Of a DNA stretch of 64,000 nucleotides, positions 13,201-25,200 are shown in pieces (the stretch's first letter is position 1; every line of letters starts with the position of its first letter). Location of the stretch: the NCBI RefSeq assembly GCF_031877795.1, contig NC_133932.1:40066180-40130179 (forward strand), read 5' to 3'. The notes under the pieces are model-generated. The model was given only the letters and a program-made list of their open reading frames with translations, had not been told where the DNA came from and searched no databases. A program made the position numbers and the translations under genes. The DNA comes from Strix aluco (lineage: Eukaryota > Chordata > Aves > Strigiformes > Strigidae).

Positions 13201-16200
13201 AAGCTTTTGAAAAACACTACTTAGTAAGTATGAGTTTTGGTTATTTATATTAGTTTTGTGTGTTTACATTATAGACTAAAATTTTCAAACCTGAGAAGAT
13301 AACATTGAGAATGTAAATATGTATTTTGGTGTCAAAGGTTATTGCTTACACACTGAACACAACAAGACTGATCTGTTTTACAACTGGAATCCTGTATGGG
13401 CCCCAAGTTTCAAATATTTGGATTAATTTTAATATTTACAGTTATGAGTTGGAGGTTATTGTCTGTAATTATGTATATTTCATTATTAAAAAAGCCAGTA
13501 TCATGTCTATCATAGTCTGCTATCCCAAATTCAGCATTAATTGACTCTTCCCCAGAAGAATATTGATGTGTGAATTCAGCTTCCTTTTGAATGGTTTAGA
13601 CTTGCATTTTGCAATGGGTGGTGCATGGTTTAAGTTATACTGTTGAATTTTTTTATGTAAATGGTGAGACATCTGTGGATAATAGGGTTGGAGTTGGCAT
13701 AGATTGAAACATGAGAATTCTCATTGTGCTTTAATAGGTATGTTTATTTCCTGACAGCTCCCTTACTGAGGAGCCATTGTAATGATCTTCTGGGTTTTTT
13801 AAATAAAAGATTAAAAACCCCCTGACTGTCACAAGAGTGTGTTTGAGTTTTGGGGTCTGGTTTGTTTCAGGTTTTTTTTCCTTAAATAATTTTCTTCTGA
13901 AATTTCTTGTATTTGCAGTACGGCTCTTAAAGTTTTCTGGGGAAAAGTTAGAGGAAAACTGAGTATATTTTTTTTTTTTTTTAAATCTGAAAACTAGGTG
14001 GTACTTATTTTACAAAGTTGTATTGAAAGAAAAAGTCTCAAAAGATTTCATCTGAAGATACCAGGTTTCATTTTTATACTTCATTTTTTTGTAAGCTGGA
14101 CCAAAACTAAAATCTTCAGAATTGCTAGCTGCTCTTACATATTCAGTTCCAACCTGCACCAGAAGATCTCTGCGAAATTCAGCAGTATCTTCCTAAATTT
14201 AAGAAACTAAGTGGGATCTGCAGAGTTTGCCAATGAAAGAATTGTCATTCCTGTTTGTATTTGACTGCACTTTTATGCAACAGAAATTCAGATATCAGAT
14301 ACACTCTAAAAGATTGTTTTCTATGTAGTTGTCACATAAATATATGCAATTTATATATACCCATATTTTATCCATGTATTCAGTGGAGACGTACATAGAG
14401 TTAGTTAAAATTTCCAGACATAGCTAACATAATTTATTTGCATTTAAAATTTTAATGAGTCTGGAAAGTAAAATGCAGCTTTTCAGACATGTTGAAAGCA
14501 AGAAGTGATGAGCTTTTATTACCAGAAAAGGCTTTGTTCTCATTCAATGGCTAGTCTCATGCAACAACTTTAGAATCTTTTGTAAGACTGTCAAATCTTC
14601 TACAAGCATGTTGGCTTGTACCTTAATTTGTGGGGAATGTAGCTTTTCATTTGTATGTGTAGCTGATGTCTAAGACCTCTCTGGTTATACTGATCTGTTA
14701 AGGAGTGATCACTTAGTTGATTGTAGGATATTGTTGTGAGTTCTTAAATAAAGAAGTGATTTTTCTAGGCTCTCCATAAGAAACATTAAAAATGGCCTAA
14801 GAAAGGCTTTGGGAGCTCATTTTAGGTTATTTTCCTGCCCCATAGGAATAGATAATTTCTGACAGATACTCTGCAAAATATTTAGGCAGTTGAAAGCTCT
14901 TAAGGAATTTGTTTTGAAGGACAGAGTAGTTCTTAATATGCTGAGTGAAGGAGAGTGAACTTCTGTGGAAGGTGACAGCCAGAAGAGGCTGTGGGTATGT
15001 AAATATGATGTGAAATGTTTTTATGTATCTGGCCAGAGATTATTATATACTTTAGAAAAAAGTTTGGTGGTGGTATATAGTGTGTGTTGTACCTGCTAAT
15101 TTTGTGAGAAAGATTTTGTCACTGTTACTACAAGTTGAGGGTAAGGTGAGGAAGGTGATATGTAGACAGTGTGGCTGCATTGGAAATTAAGCTTAAAGAT
15201 GGCTGAGAAACTTCAACGCGGGATTGCATAACTTCAAGCAAAATTCCTTTAAGGCACTCTTGCGAAAATACTTATCCCAATTGTAACTTAGCATTTTGTG
15301 TTTAATTTTATGTTTACATAGAGCAGACTTGCATATACTTGATGGTAGTATGTGCAGCTTTAGTGAAAGAACCATGTAGCATGTTCTGTATGTAGTTGAT
15401 TTGTTTTGAAGTATTAGTTGTGAGTGTTTGAGGCAAGCTCTAATATTGTTCTAGATATGTTATGCTTTGGTGTATCCTGAAATTATACACTATGCAATCC
15501 TGCAGTGATAATCTAATGGCATGTAGTCACTGAGAAACAGGTGCTTTCAAAAAAAAGACAGAAGGATTCAAGTATAAAGAAGTGCTTGAAACTGTATCTC
15601 ATCTATTATTTTGGTGGGTTTGAGTTGCCTTATCTAATTTTTAATAGGCTTTTTTCTTCTGCCATTTATAACACAGATATGGGATAACAATCAGTTGTAG
15701 AAAGTGAAGATGACCTGTTACAAACTCCTCTATATTGTGTGCTGGGGGCAAGGGGAAATCTAGGAAGTGACTCATTCTGGTAATTTTATGGTAGTAACTT
15801 AGTTACTGGCTATGAGTTTGTGTGAAATACCATTTAGCTACTAAAAAGATATATAAGCTTATAATAGTTTCTTTTCTTTTAAACAGGATCTGTCCCATGC
15901 CACCATTGAAATGTACACAAATATTGGAAGAATTCGCTCAGCTAAGCTTGTGGGAAAGGACTTGGCAGAGTTTTATATGTAAATGAATGTTTAAAATGTC
16001 TTAAATGCATTAGCTTTGAAATGTTTGAATATAATCCTTGATGAAAACACACTGTATTTAAAAAGGACTTTTTAAAACATAAACATACCCTAAGTTTCAG
16101 GCTGTATTTAAGCCTGATAATCGTGATACTTTCATTGAAGCATTTTCCTGCTTTAAAATTGTTGAGTAAGCATTTTTAGGTTAACTGTCAGAAGCTTGTG

Positions 16201-19200
16201 ATGGTTCTTGTCACATTTGTGGGAGGTAGCTTCACCTCACTTGCTCTGACTTGGGATAGATCTGTATATGAAGCCTTTCATTGACATAGTATATTTACAC
16301 TAATTACAGTTCTGCATGCTTAAGTGAACTGCATCAAGGTAGGCCAATACGTTGATCTGTTACCAGCAAAATAAAGAGCATAATGATTCACTGCATCGTG
16401 GTCTGCATTCATATGCAATGTTCCTCTCCCATCACCACTTTCTGAAAATATGTAGAGAGTTTTCCTGGCTGCAAAGGTTCTTATATCACTCTCTACTCAT
16501 TTCTTTATTTTTAAAGGAGGAAGAAAGGTCCACAGAAGGCAGAAGTCTATCTTCAAGGAGCACTGAAAACTTACCTTGCTGAGGGCTGGGCACTGCTTGT
16601 TACACATACGAGAAAACAGTTAGCTGAATGTCAGAAACACCTTGGGCAAATAGAAAAGTATCCTCTAAAAGGCAGAGCCAGAAAAATCAAGACCAGAGAA
16701 AATGATACTTCTGATTGTTTTCTGACATATCCCTAAGTTTTATTTAACAGTAGAGACTGCCAAACATCAGACGGCTGAGTTGTTTCTTGTTTCCATTGTT
16801 GCTGTTCATTTGGGGGAGGGTTGGGTTATTTATTTTTTCATTTTTTTTTTTTTTAACATCTGGCTCACTTGAAACCTTTTGCATATAGTTGTGCTCTCCA
16901 TTTTAAGTATGTCTAGGCTCTAGAGAGTGGCGCAACATGGATAGTGCGAAGTTTGTCATTAGTTCAGCAGATACCATAGAGTTTTTTTATGATTCTGTCA
17001 TTATGGAAGTTTTTATGTGGTGCTGTTTTTTCATTGGTAAATATGGCATTATAATGTCTTCCTCTATTAAGGAGCTTAATTCCTGGGCTTGCTTTCTATA
17101 ACTGCTACCACCTTTTTCCTGTATCTGACCTGGCAAGGGCTCTTCTGGTATTTGTAATGGTGACTTTTTCCAAAAGTTAAAACAGAGGCATGGAAGATGA
17201 AAATCTTGTGGCTTTGGTGTGGTGTGTGGTCTTTTAATATTTTTTGCTATTATTTATTTTTTATTTCTGGCTTTGATCTCTGCTTCAGAAGGGGAGTGGG
17301 AGTTGTTTGCTTTTAAGTTGTGTAAAAGCTCAGCCTTCAGTGTGTGAAAGAAATCTTTTCTGTAAATGCCACAGAAATGCTAAGTAATACTTTGAGAGAA
17401 TGATTTGGCCCAATCCTAATGTTTGACAGGCTTCAAATTCTTCACTTTGATACTCTCTGCGTTATTTTCACACACCAACTTTATCCGCTACAACTGTACT
17501 TGTTTAAATATTAAATCTGTCTGTGCTGTACTGTTCCTACTTTCAGGATAGGAGGTGTGTGTGTAGGGAAGAGTCTACTGACTGGCCTTAGGTGTTTTGT
17601 TGTATTCTTTTTGGCATTAGAAACAGCACAATTTGAATTCTGCTTTTCATTTTAGGCTTATATGTTGTTGCCTAAATTTGGTAGCTAAATTAAGTAACTT
17701 GGTTCTAATCTGAACTGTTGTGCTGCATGCAGGATATTATGAACTATAGCAAAATGGCAGATTTTCATTATTTTTTTGGTGTTTTGGGGGAAGGGTGCTG
17801 CTTTCATTGGTGCCATAGTTGTAAATGGAATTCCTCTAGGTGTTCCAAACTGGGGTGGTTAGCTGAACAGAGTACTTTCTGCAGGACAGTTCTTGTGGAA
17901 ATTGCAAGGAAAGACAGCTTTTCTTGAATGGTCTTTCTAGCTTTTTTCCAAGCTGTTGGGGTTTTTTTGGATTGTTTTTTAATTTGCCTAAGTGACAGTA
18001 CTATGAATCTTATTGTAGCTGAAAATCATAGAATACCAGGTTTGAAGGGACCTCAAGGATCATCTGGTCCAAAATTTCTTGGCAAAAGCACAGTCTCGAC
18101 AAGATGGTCCAGCACCCTGTCCAGCTGAACCTTAAAAGTGTCCAGTGTTGGGGAATCCACCACTTCCCTGGGGAGATTATTCCAACGGCTTGTTGTTCTC
18201 ATTGTGGAAAATTTTCCTCTCGTGTCCAGTCAGAATCTCCCCAGGAGTAACTTGTACCTGTCCACATCTTTTTTGCATAGTGGAGACCAAAACTGAACAC
18301 GGTATTCCAGGTGTGGCCTGACAAGCGCTGAGTAGAGTGGGATAATGACTTCCTTATCTCTGCTGGTGATGCCCTTGTTGATACAACCCAGCATCCCCTG
18401 GGCTTTCTTTGCCACAGCAGCTCACTGTTCACTCCTATTGAGCTTGTTGTCCACCAGGACCCCCAGGGCCCTTTCCGCAGAGCTGCTCCCCAGCCAGGTA
18501 GATCCCAGCCTGTGCTGCACTACTGGATTATGTTTTCCCAGGTGCAAGACCTTACACTTGTCCTTGCTGAAATTCATAAAGTTCTTGTTAGCCCACTCTT
18601 CCAGCCTATCCAGGTCTTCCTGCAGGGTGTCTCTCCCTTCCAAGGTGTCCACTTCCCCACTCAGTTTGGTATTGTCAGCAAACTTCATCAGGGAACACTT
18701 GATCCCATTATCCAGATGACTTATGAAGATATTAAACAGCGTTGGGCCCGATATCGATCCCTGGTGGGACCCCACTTGTGACAGGTTGCCAGTTTGAAAA
18801 GGAGCCTGTGGCTGTAGCCTGTCAGCCAGTTCCCCACCCACCACACAGACCACTTGTCTAGACCGTAACGCATCAGTTTCTCTAGGAGGAGACTCTGGGG
18901 AGCCATATCAAAAGCCTTGGAGAAATCCAGGTAGACAGTTGTGGGGGTTTGACCTTGGCTAAATGCCAGGTACCCACCAAGTCGCTCTATCACTTCCCCC
19001 CCTTTCCCCTTTTTTTCTCAATAGGGCAAAGAAGGGAAAGAAAATAAGATAGGAAAACAAAACAACCCTTGTGGGTAAAACAACAGCAGTTTTAATATAA
19101 GCAAAGCGAAGCAAAGGTCCGCGCGCGGAAGCAAAAAAAGAAAACGGGTTTATTCTCTACTTCCCATTAACAGGCGATGTTGGGCCTTCTCAGGAAGCAG

Positions 19201-22200
19201 GGCTCCAATACACGTAGTGGTTGCCTCGGAGGACCAAGGGTGACCCCACCTCCTTCCTCCTTTCTCCCAGCTTTATTCTGAGCAGACATCATATGGTATG
19301 GAATATCCCTTTGGTCAGTTTGGGTCAGCTGTCCTGGTTGTGTCCCCTCCCAAGATCTTGCCCACCCTGTCCCACTGTGGGGGGGAAATGTCAGAAAGAG
19401 CCTTGGTGCTGTGTAAGCACTACTCAGCAGTAGCCACAACACCAGTGTGCTATCAACACCCTGCCAGCTCCCAATATAAAACACAGCACCATGAGGGCTG
19501 CTACAGGGGAAAACCAATTCTGGCTCAGCCAGACCCGATACAATAGTGCCCACTGCTCACCCCACATCAGCCGAGCAGGTTACTGTGTCATAGAAGGCAA
19601 TCAGGTTTGTCAAGCATGATTTGCTCTTGGTGAATCTGTGCTGGCTTTTCCCAATCACATGCTTTATTTGACTTGTGATAGCTCCGAGAAGGATTCGTTC
19701 CATAACTTTCTCAGGAATTAGGAAAGCTGAGCTAAATTCAAATATGTAGTGTATTTTGGGTTTTGTTCTTTTTTGGTTTTTGTTTGTTTGTTTTAGAACT
19801 AGACTTAGTGTAAATGTCTACCTCCTTTGAAAATTCTTATGCTGCTTTTAAACACTTCAATTTTTCTGCTTCAGTGAAAATGCTCTTAAAGAAACGAAGC
19901 CAATAATATTGCAGTCTTAGCTAAATATTTAAATGAGCATTTGTATCCCCAGCACTCAGAAGTATAAAGAATGTCTTGTGACTTAGTTATGATAAGTGAT
20001 GCTCTAACAGCTGGCAGATTCTCAGCCAAGTGAACTGGAATATAATCAAATACTCAAGTTTAGTTCTAAATCTTGGGCAGCATAATGCAACACACTGGTC
20101 TTTAACTAATAAAGAATGAAGAAATCAAAGAATTTTCTATGCTCACTGATCTCTTTGGGTGGGGGAAGATTGAACAGGTTAACAATGGATCATATTTTAG
20201 TAGGTCTGCAAAAAGTAGAGAATATTCGCAGATGATAGTAAATCTTCCATTGTTTCTTTTGTAATGAAAGAGTGAGGTGATGATAAAAGCCAATCTTGTA
20301 TTAAAAGATTAGAAAAGCAGTACTTGAACTGTCTCATTTTCAGTCAGATTTCTGAATGTTGTAGGTTTCTATTTCATGTTTCCTTAACTTTGTTAGTTAT
20401 CTTCAAACAAGCAGCCTTTTAGCTGGTGATAATCACTTAACAGAAGATGAACGCAAAAGCTTTTGCCAAGAAATACTAGATTTTGCCAATCAGCAAGCAG
20501 AGAATCAAGGTAAGTCTAGTTCTTAAATACTTAAAACTTCAGCTGCTCTAATCTGATCTTTCCCTAAATGTAGAGTGGAAGGCTTTTTCTGATTGTTTTC
20601 ATTACCTTGTATATTACTTCTGAACCAACATGGTTCTTTTCTTGTCACCTCCAGGACATTTATAAAACTTATGCAATAATTAGGAATAGTCAAAGATGAA
20701 AGGGTAATTAACATTTTCATCCTGAATACTGGAAAGTCTTTGTTTTCCTTCACTTATCTGTTTCTCTGCTTTGACAGCTCATAACTGATCTTGTGTTGGG
20801 TTTTTTCAATTCCTAACTTATCTTTGTCTCTGCATTGCTGGCACACAGATGACAGCATTGTGATGATACTTCTTTTGATGTCAGATCTGTTCCCATCCAC
20901 TTGCAGCTTATTGTTTTGACCATTGTACTTCTCTTCTTCCTCCTGCTTCAGTAATACTTGTTCTCTGATATTGATCATAATTCAAATTCATACAGAATAA
21001 TTCCTGTAGATCTGAAGACTGTTCATTTTTATGCAAAAGCTTTTCTTGATGAATGGATGTACCATAAGTAATATCTTATTTTAGACTTGCTTCTTAATTA
21101 AGTTTTGATATTGCCTCAGTGTTGGGTTTTGGAATCTAGAAAAGAGAATGAAAAGCCCTTGTGTGGTAAAGCTGATGGCTCAAGGCACCAGTCCAATCAT
21201 TAATTTCTTAAACTTGTACTTACTCTTAATTTATGCGCTCTGGGAAGTTTGTCACTTTATACTACTGTGTTTGTCTAGAACGCTTTATGCAGTGGTGAAA
21301 TGCTAAACTTCTCCTTAGACACTATCTCCTAGTTTAGTTGTCTTTAATAGCCTGAGTACTAAACTTGCAGTACATAAAACTGTTAGAAAACAAATCTCAG
21401 CATTCCTAAGTCTCATTGCTATGCAAGATAGAACTAAAATATTAAAGTATTTATTTGTTGTGAAAGGATTAATTGTGAGAACTTGTTGATCTGTTTAATT
21501 CTAGGGGTTAAATTTGTAGGAGAAAAGATTTGCTGATCTCCAGCAGCACTGGAGAAGAATAAAATCCCTGTTTTTATCTCTCCAGGTCAAAAGGTTATAT
21601 TGCCTATGCACTCCTTTGCGCAGTTGAAAACTCTGCATTTTGACCCTCCAAATGCTGTTGTCCATGTGGGTGGAAAGTTGTCTATTGAGTTGACTTTGCT
21701 GAGCCAAATGCCCATCCCTGTCCAGGTGGATCAGATTGCCATCCATGTTCACTTCAGCATTGAAAAAAATAGTTACAGAAAAACAGCTGAGTGGCTCACA
21801 AAGCACAAAACTTCCAATGGTGTTATCAGCTTTCTAAATGAAGTTGCAGGCTTTCCTTTGTCAAGAAACAACTTGCCAGCACTGGAGCTATATGAAATGT
21901 ACGAACGGAGTCCCTCAGATAACTCTTTGAACACTGCAGGAATTATCTGCAAAAATGTGCACATGCTACTCCGAAGGCAAGAGAGCAGCAGTTCGCTGGA
22001 TATGCCCTCAGGGGTGACTCTAGAAGATGGGGCTCATGTGTTGAAATGCAACAACTTAATACTGGAACCAGGGGTCAATAAAATAACATTCAATACTCAG
22101 GTATGTTTTTGTATTTGAGTGAATGTAGCACTCGTGAAAGAAGAGCTAAGAGCACTAGCTGAGGAAGAGCATAGTGCTGGCAAGTGGTACCTGTATTGCT

Positions 22201-25200
22201 TCCTGTTACAGCTTGGGTGATGCCATTCTCATTGTGGCTTTCTTTTTTGTTGTTCTAGACCTTAATTTCTCTTGAAAGAAGGCCGTTGTGTTTGTGCCAA
22301 AATGTACAGGTGATTCTCCTGTTTGCAGTCATTCCAACACTTACTTTAAACTTCTTGGTTATTGCTGCTAAAAATTAAACTGATAAATTCATATGCAAGA
22401 TAATGTACTACTCATGAAGTCTGCCTTTGCTGTTGAGCTCATTGAGAATAATGTTTAAAAATTTGGATGGTAATGCATTTTCTAGTCTTTAGTAAGTGAC
22501 TGTGTGGTTAAATTTGGTTGATAGCCTGTTCTTCACTGTGGAGGGTGGTAGAATATTTTTTTCACTTGGTGGATGTAATAAAGCTACCTGCAAGAAGTAT
22601 GACAAAGTTAAGCTCAGCTTAAAATATTCCAATTTAGAAGATGTCAGAATAAAAATTGCCCCCATTATTCATCTTAATCACATAAGATATGAAAAGACAA
22701 GAACATAAGGATTCTCTGCTACAGGAAGACTAAATTTGCGTGAGCAAACACCTGTGAAAATGGAGTGTCACCATCCAAATACCACCCTCAGAAAATGGAT
22801 TACAGTCCTGCTTCAGCCATATAGTGTCTATATGAAACTCCCTCAATTCCTGACTTACACACGCACTCTAAATCAGCTTAATACTTAGAGTAATCCATTT
22901 TTTCCTCCCACTCTTCCCCAAGCTAGCTAAGTACTCCTGGTAATTGCTGAAATATTTGAGGACAGTGATGCTTATTGCTTCTGGTCACCTTGCATTGCTA
23001 CTGGATGCATAGTAACTGGAAATCAACAGTCCTGTTGGGTGGCCTTGTGGTCGTGGTTTTTTTTTTGTTTTGTGGGTTTTTGTTTTTTTTAAACTGCTGC
23101 TCAATTCTGTGGCCTTGTACTCTGCTGATCTGTGGTTTGTTTGCTTGTTTTAATGAAATGGGGAAAGGGATTTACCTGCTGACTTAGTTTTAGGAAGTGA
23201 AATGCCAAGCATTTCCAAAAGCGAGACTCCACCATCTGTTTGGTGTTCCAGGAGTAGGAGCTTCTGGCCTCAATTATCATGTTGTTTTGTCCTTTGGGTT
23301 TCTTTAAATACTTTCTATCCCCCTCTCCACCTCTATAACCCTTCATAGCGAAGTATTTAGTAGACTTCAGTGCTACAGTAATGAACATCAGAGTAGGGAA
23401 AATTTGAGTGAGAAAAGGCTAAGAAATTCAGCGCAGCATCTGAATGATTAACAAGAGATGGGGCAGCACAATGAGGAATGCAACAAGTGTTTCATAGCTG
23501 CTTCATTTTCTGAGCATTATCCAGCATGTATATTGGAGAGGGTATGGATGCTATGAAGAGAGAAAGTTTTGCAGTCATGTATGGTGTATATATGGCTGCT
23601 ACCTTTGCCATTTTTTAATTGGTTTAAGTTAGCTTTGGTCCCTTTTTGGTCCCTTTCTTTAAACTAATTTTCAAATAAGAATCTACATATCTGCTTTTGA
23701 TGACTAAAAATTGATAGCTAGACAGAGCTGGCCAGGAGGTTTCTTTAGCATTCTTAGCACATTTTAAGTGCTCCACACCTGAGATTTTAACTTTCTCTGG
23801 TTTTTTGGGTTTTTTTTGTTTGGTTTTTTTTTTTTCAATTGTTAATTTCTATCTTGTCATAAAACTTTGTTTAGAGTGAAGCTTTCTATAGGCTTACATA
23901 CTCTGCCTTTCCATTCCTCCAGCGCTGGGGCAGGAAGCACTAGTGTGATGTGCTTGGTACATGTGCACACACACATTGTGCAACCTGTGTGGATGGCAGG
24001 TATCTCAAGTTGAGTTCAGGTCCCTGATGATACAGTGTGAAGTGGCAATAATGTCACTTGAACTACCTACTAACCTAATTTTTTAGGATTCTCATTCTTT
24101 CAAAGGATTGGGACAAGTTTATGGGATTTGGAGATGTCAGAGGTCTTGGTGGCTGCAAATGTAGTTTTCTGTAAAAATATATCAGCATGTATGTAGAACT
24201 GGATTTCAGGTGAAGGAGCCTTACTAGAATAAAACTGTTAGAGACTGTTCTGAGCAGGCATTTTGGCTTAGTGGGATCAGGAAGCAATCTGAAACCATGG
24301 AAGAAGAGATACGGGTGAAAAGCTAGATATCGCTCTGCATTAAATTTGTCTTTTTCTGCATGCTTTTGGTGGCTATTGGAGGATGGAGAGCCTTAACACT
24401 TATAACTTTGCTATTTTCCCAACCTTTCTTTCTTGAAAGAACTTTGCATGGGAAGACTGTTCAATGTGAATCTTAAACTTAACTTCATACAGTTGTTCAA
24501 AGCATGACTTACGTGTCCTTAAATGAAAAATCTGACTGTGTTACAAATTTGACAGTGTATTACTAATAACATGGTGAAAACTTCTCTAGATTTGAGCTGC
24601 AGTATTTACAAAATATTTACTAAAAATCCATTATGATTGTAGAAGTATATTGTGTCTCTTCTGGATTACATAGCTGGCCAGAGGACAAAAACTGATGACA
24701 ACTTGTTTTCTAAATTTTCTTACAATAATGCTTAATTACACTAATTTTGCAGAAAGAGGAATGACTGTGCTTGTAAGGTGCAGAGGGAGTTTGATTCTTT
24801 CCGTAGATCTTAGGCTGATGATTAGCATTATTTATGCTGATAGCAATCTTCCAGTGTATTTTTTTCAAGCTTTAAAAGAGATCCAGAAAGCATTCTCTAA
24901 ATTCTTCAGACTGATATTCCCATCCGATGTTGAGGTTTAAAGTATATATATATTATGAAATACTCTACTTATGCTTTTCTGTTTATAAACTATTCAAGGA
25001 ATAAAATTTAGTGACTTTAATTTCAAAATGTATAATACTGAATTTCAGTCAGGATTTGCTTTGTAAATAACTGTAAGTGAGGTTTGAATGTTCAGTTGTT
25101 ACAGCTTTTGTCCATAACTTCTAATCTTATTCTTTAGATTTAATTATACCCAGCATCAATATTTATGTATTACACTTGTTAAAATGGCACATGGAAACAG

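Larger units (their letters stand above)
9961..16516 (+). other. TRAPPC10: TRAPPC10 introns 8-11
   Basis: The introns are 9961-11855, 11971-13146, 13224-15886 and 15979-16516. They contain simple A/T runs and one short tandem duplication. I see no mobile element or RNA gene. Confidence 0.7.
16658..20396 (+). other. TRAPPC10: TRAPPC10 intron 12, predicted U12-type GT-AG intron
   Basis: The 5' splice site is GTATCCTCTA. The branch-site consensus TTCCTTAAC is present exactly at 20380-20388, placing the branch adenosine about 9-10 bases before the terminal AG. A U12-like donor, a perfect U12 branch motif at short spacing and no long pyrimidine tract are together the hallmark of a minor-spliceosome intron. 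The 3.7-kb intron also hosts the CR1/LTR composite at 18023-19731. Confidence 0.85.

Noticed and set aside
19167..19553. A 128-codon minus-strand frame inside the LTR
   Set aside because: LTRs are non-coding. The translation has no retroviral domain and lies over the regulatory part of the LTR.
20858..20980. Possible box C/D snoRNA (GTGATGA near 20859, CTGA near 20973) in intron 13
   Set aside because: The boxes are over 100 bases apart, no terminal stem pairs outside them and C'/D' boxes are not evident.
22496..22708. A 70-codon plus-strand frame in TRAPPC10 intron 14
   Set aside because: Weak splice context and no recognisable motif. An open frame this short is expected by chance.
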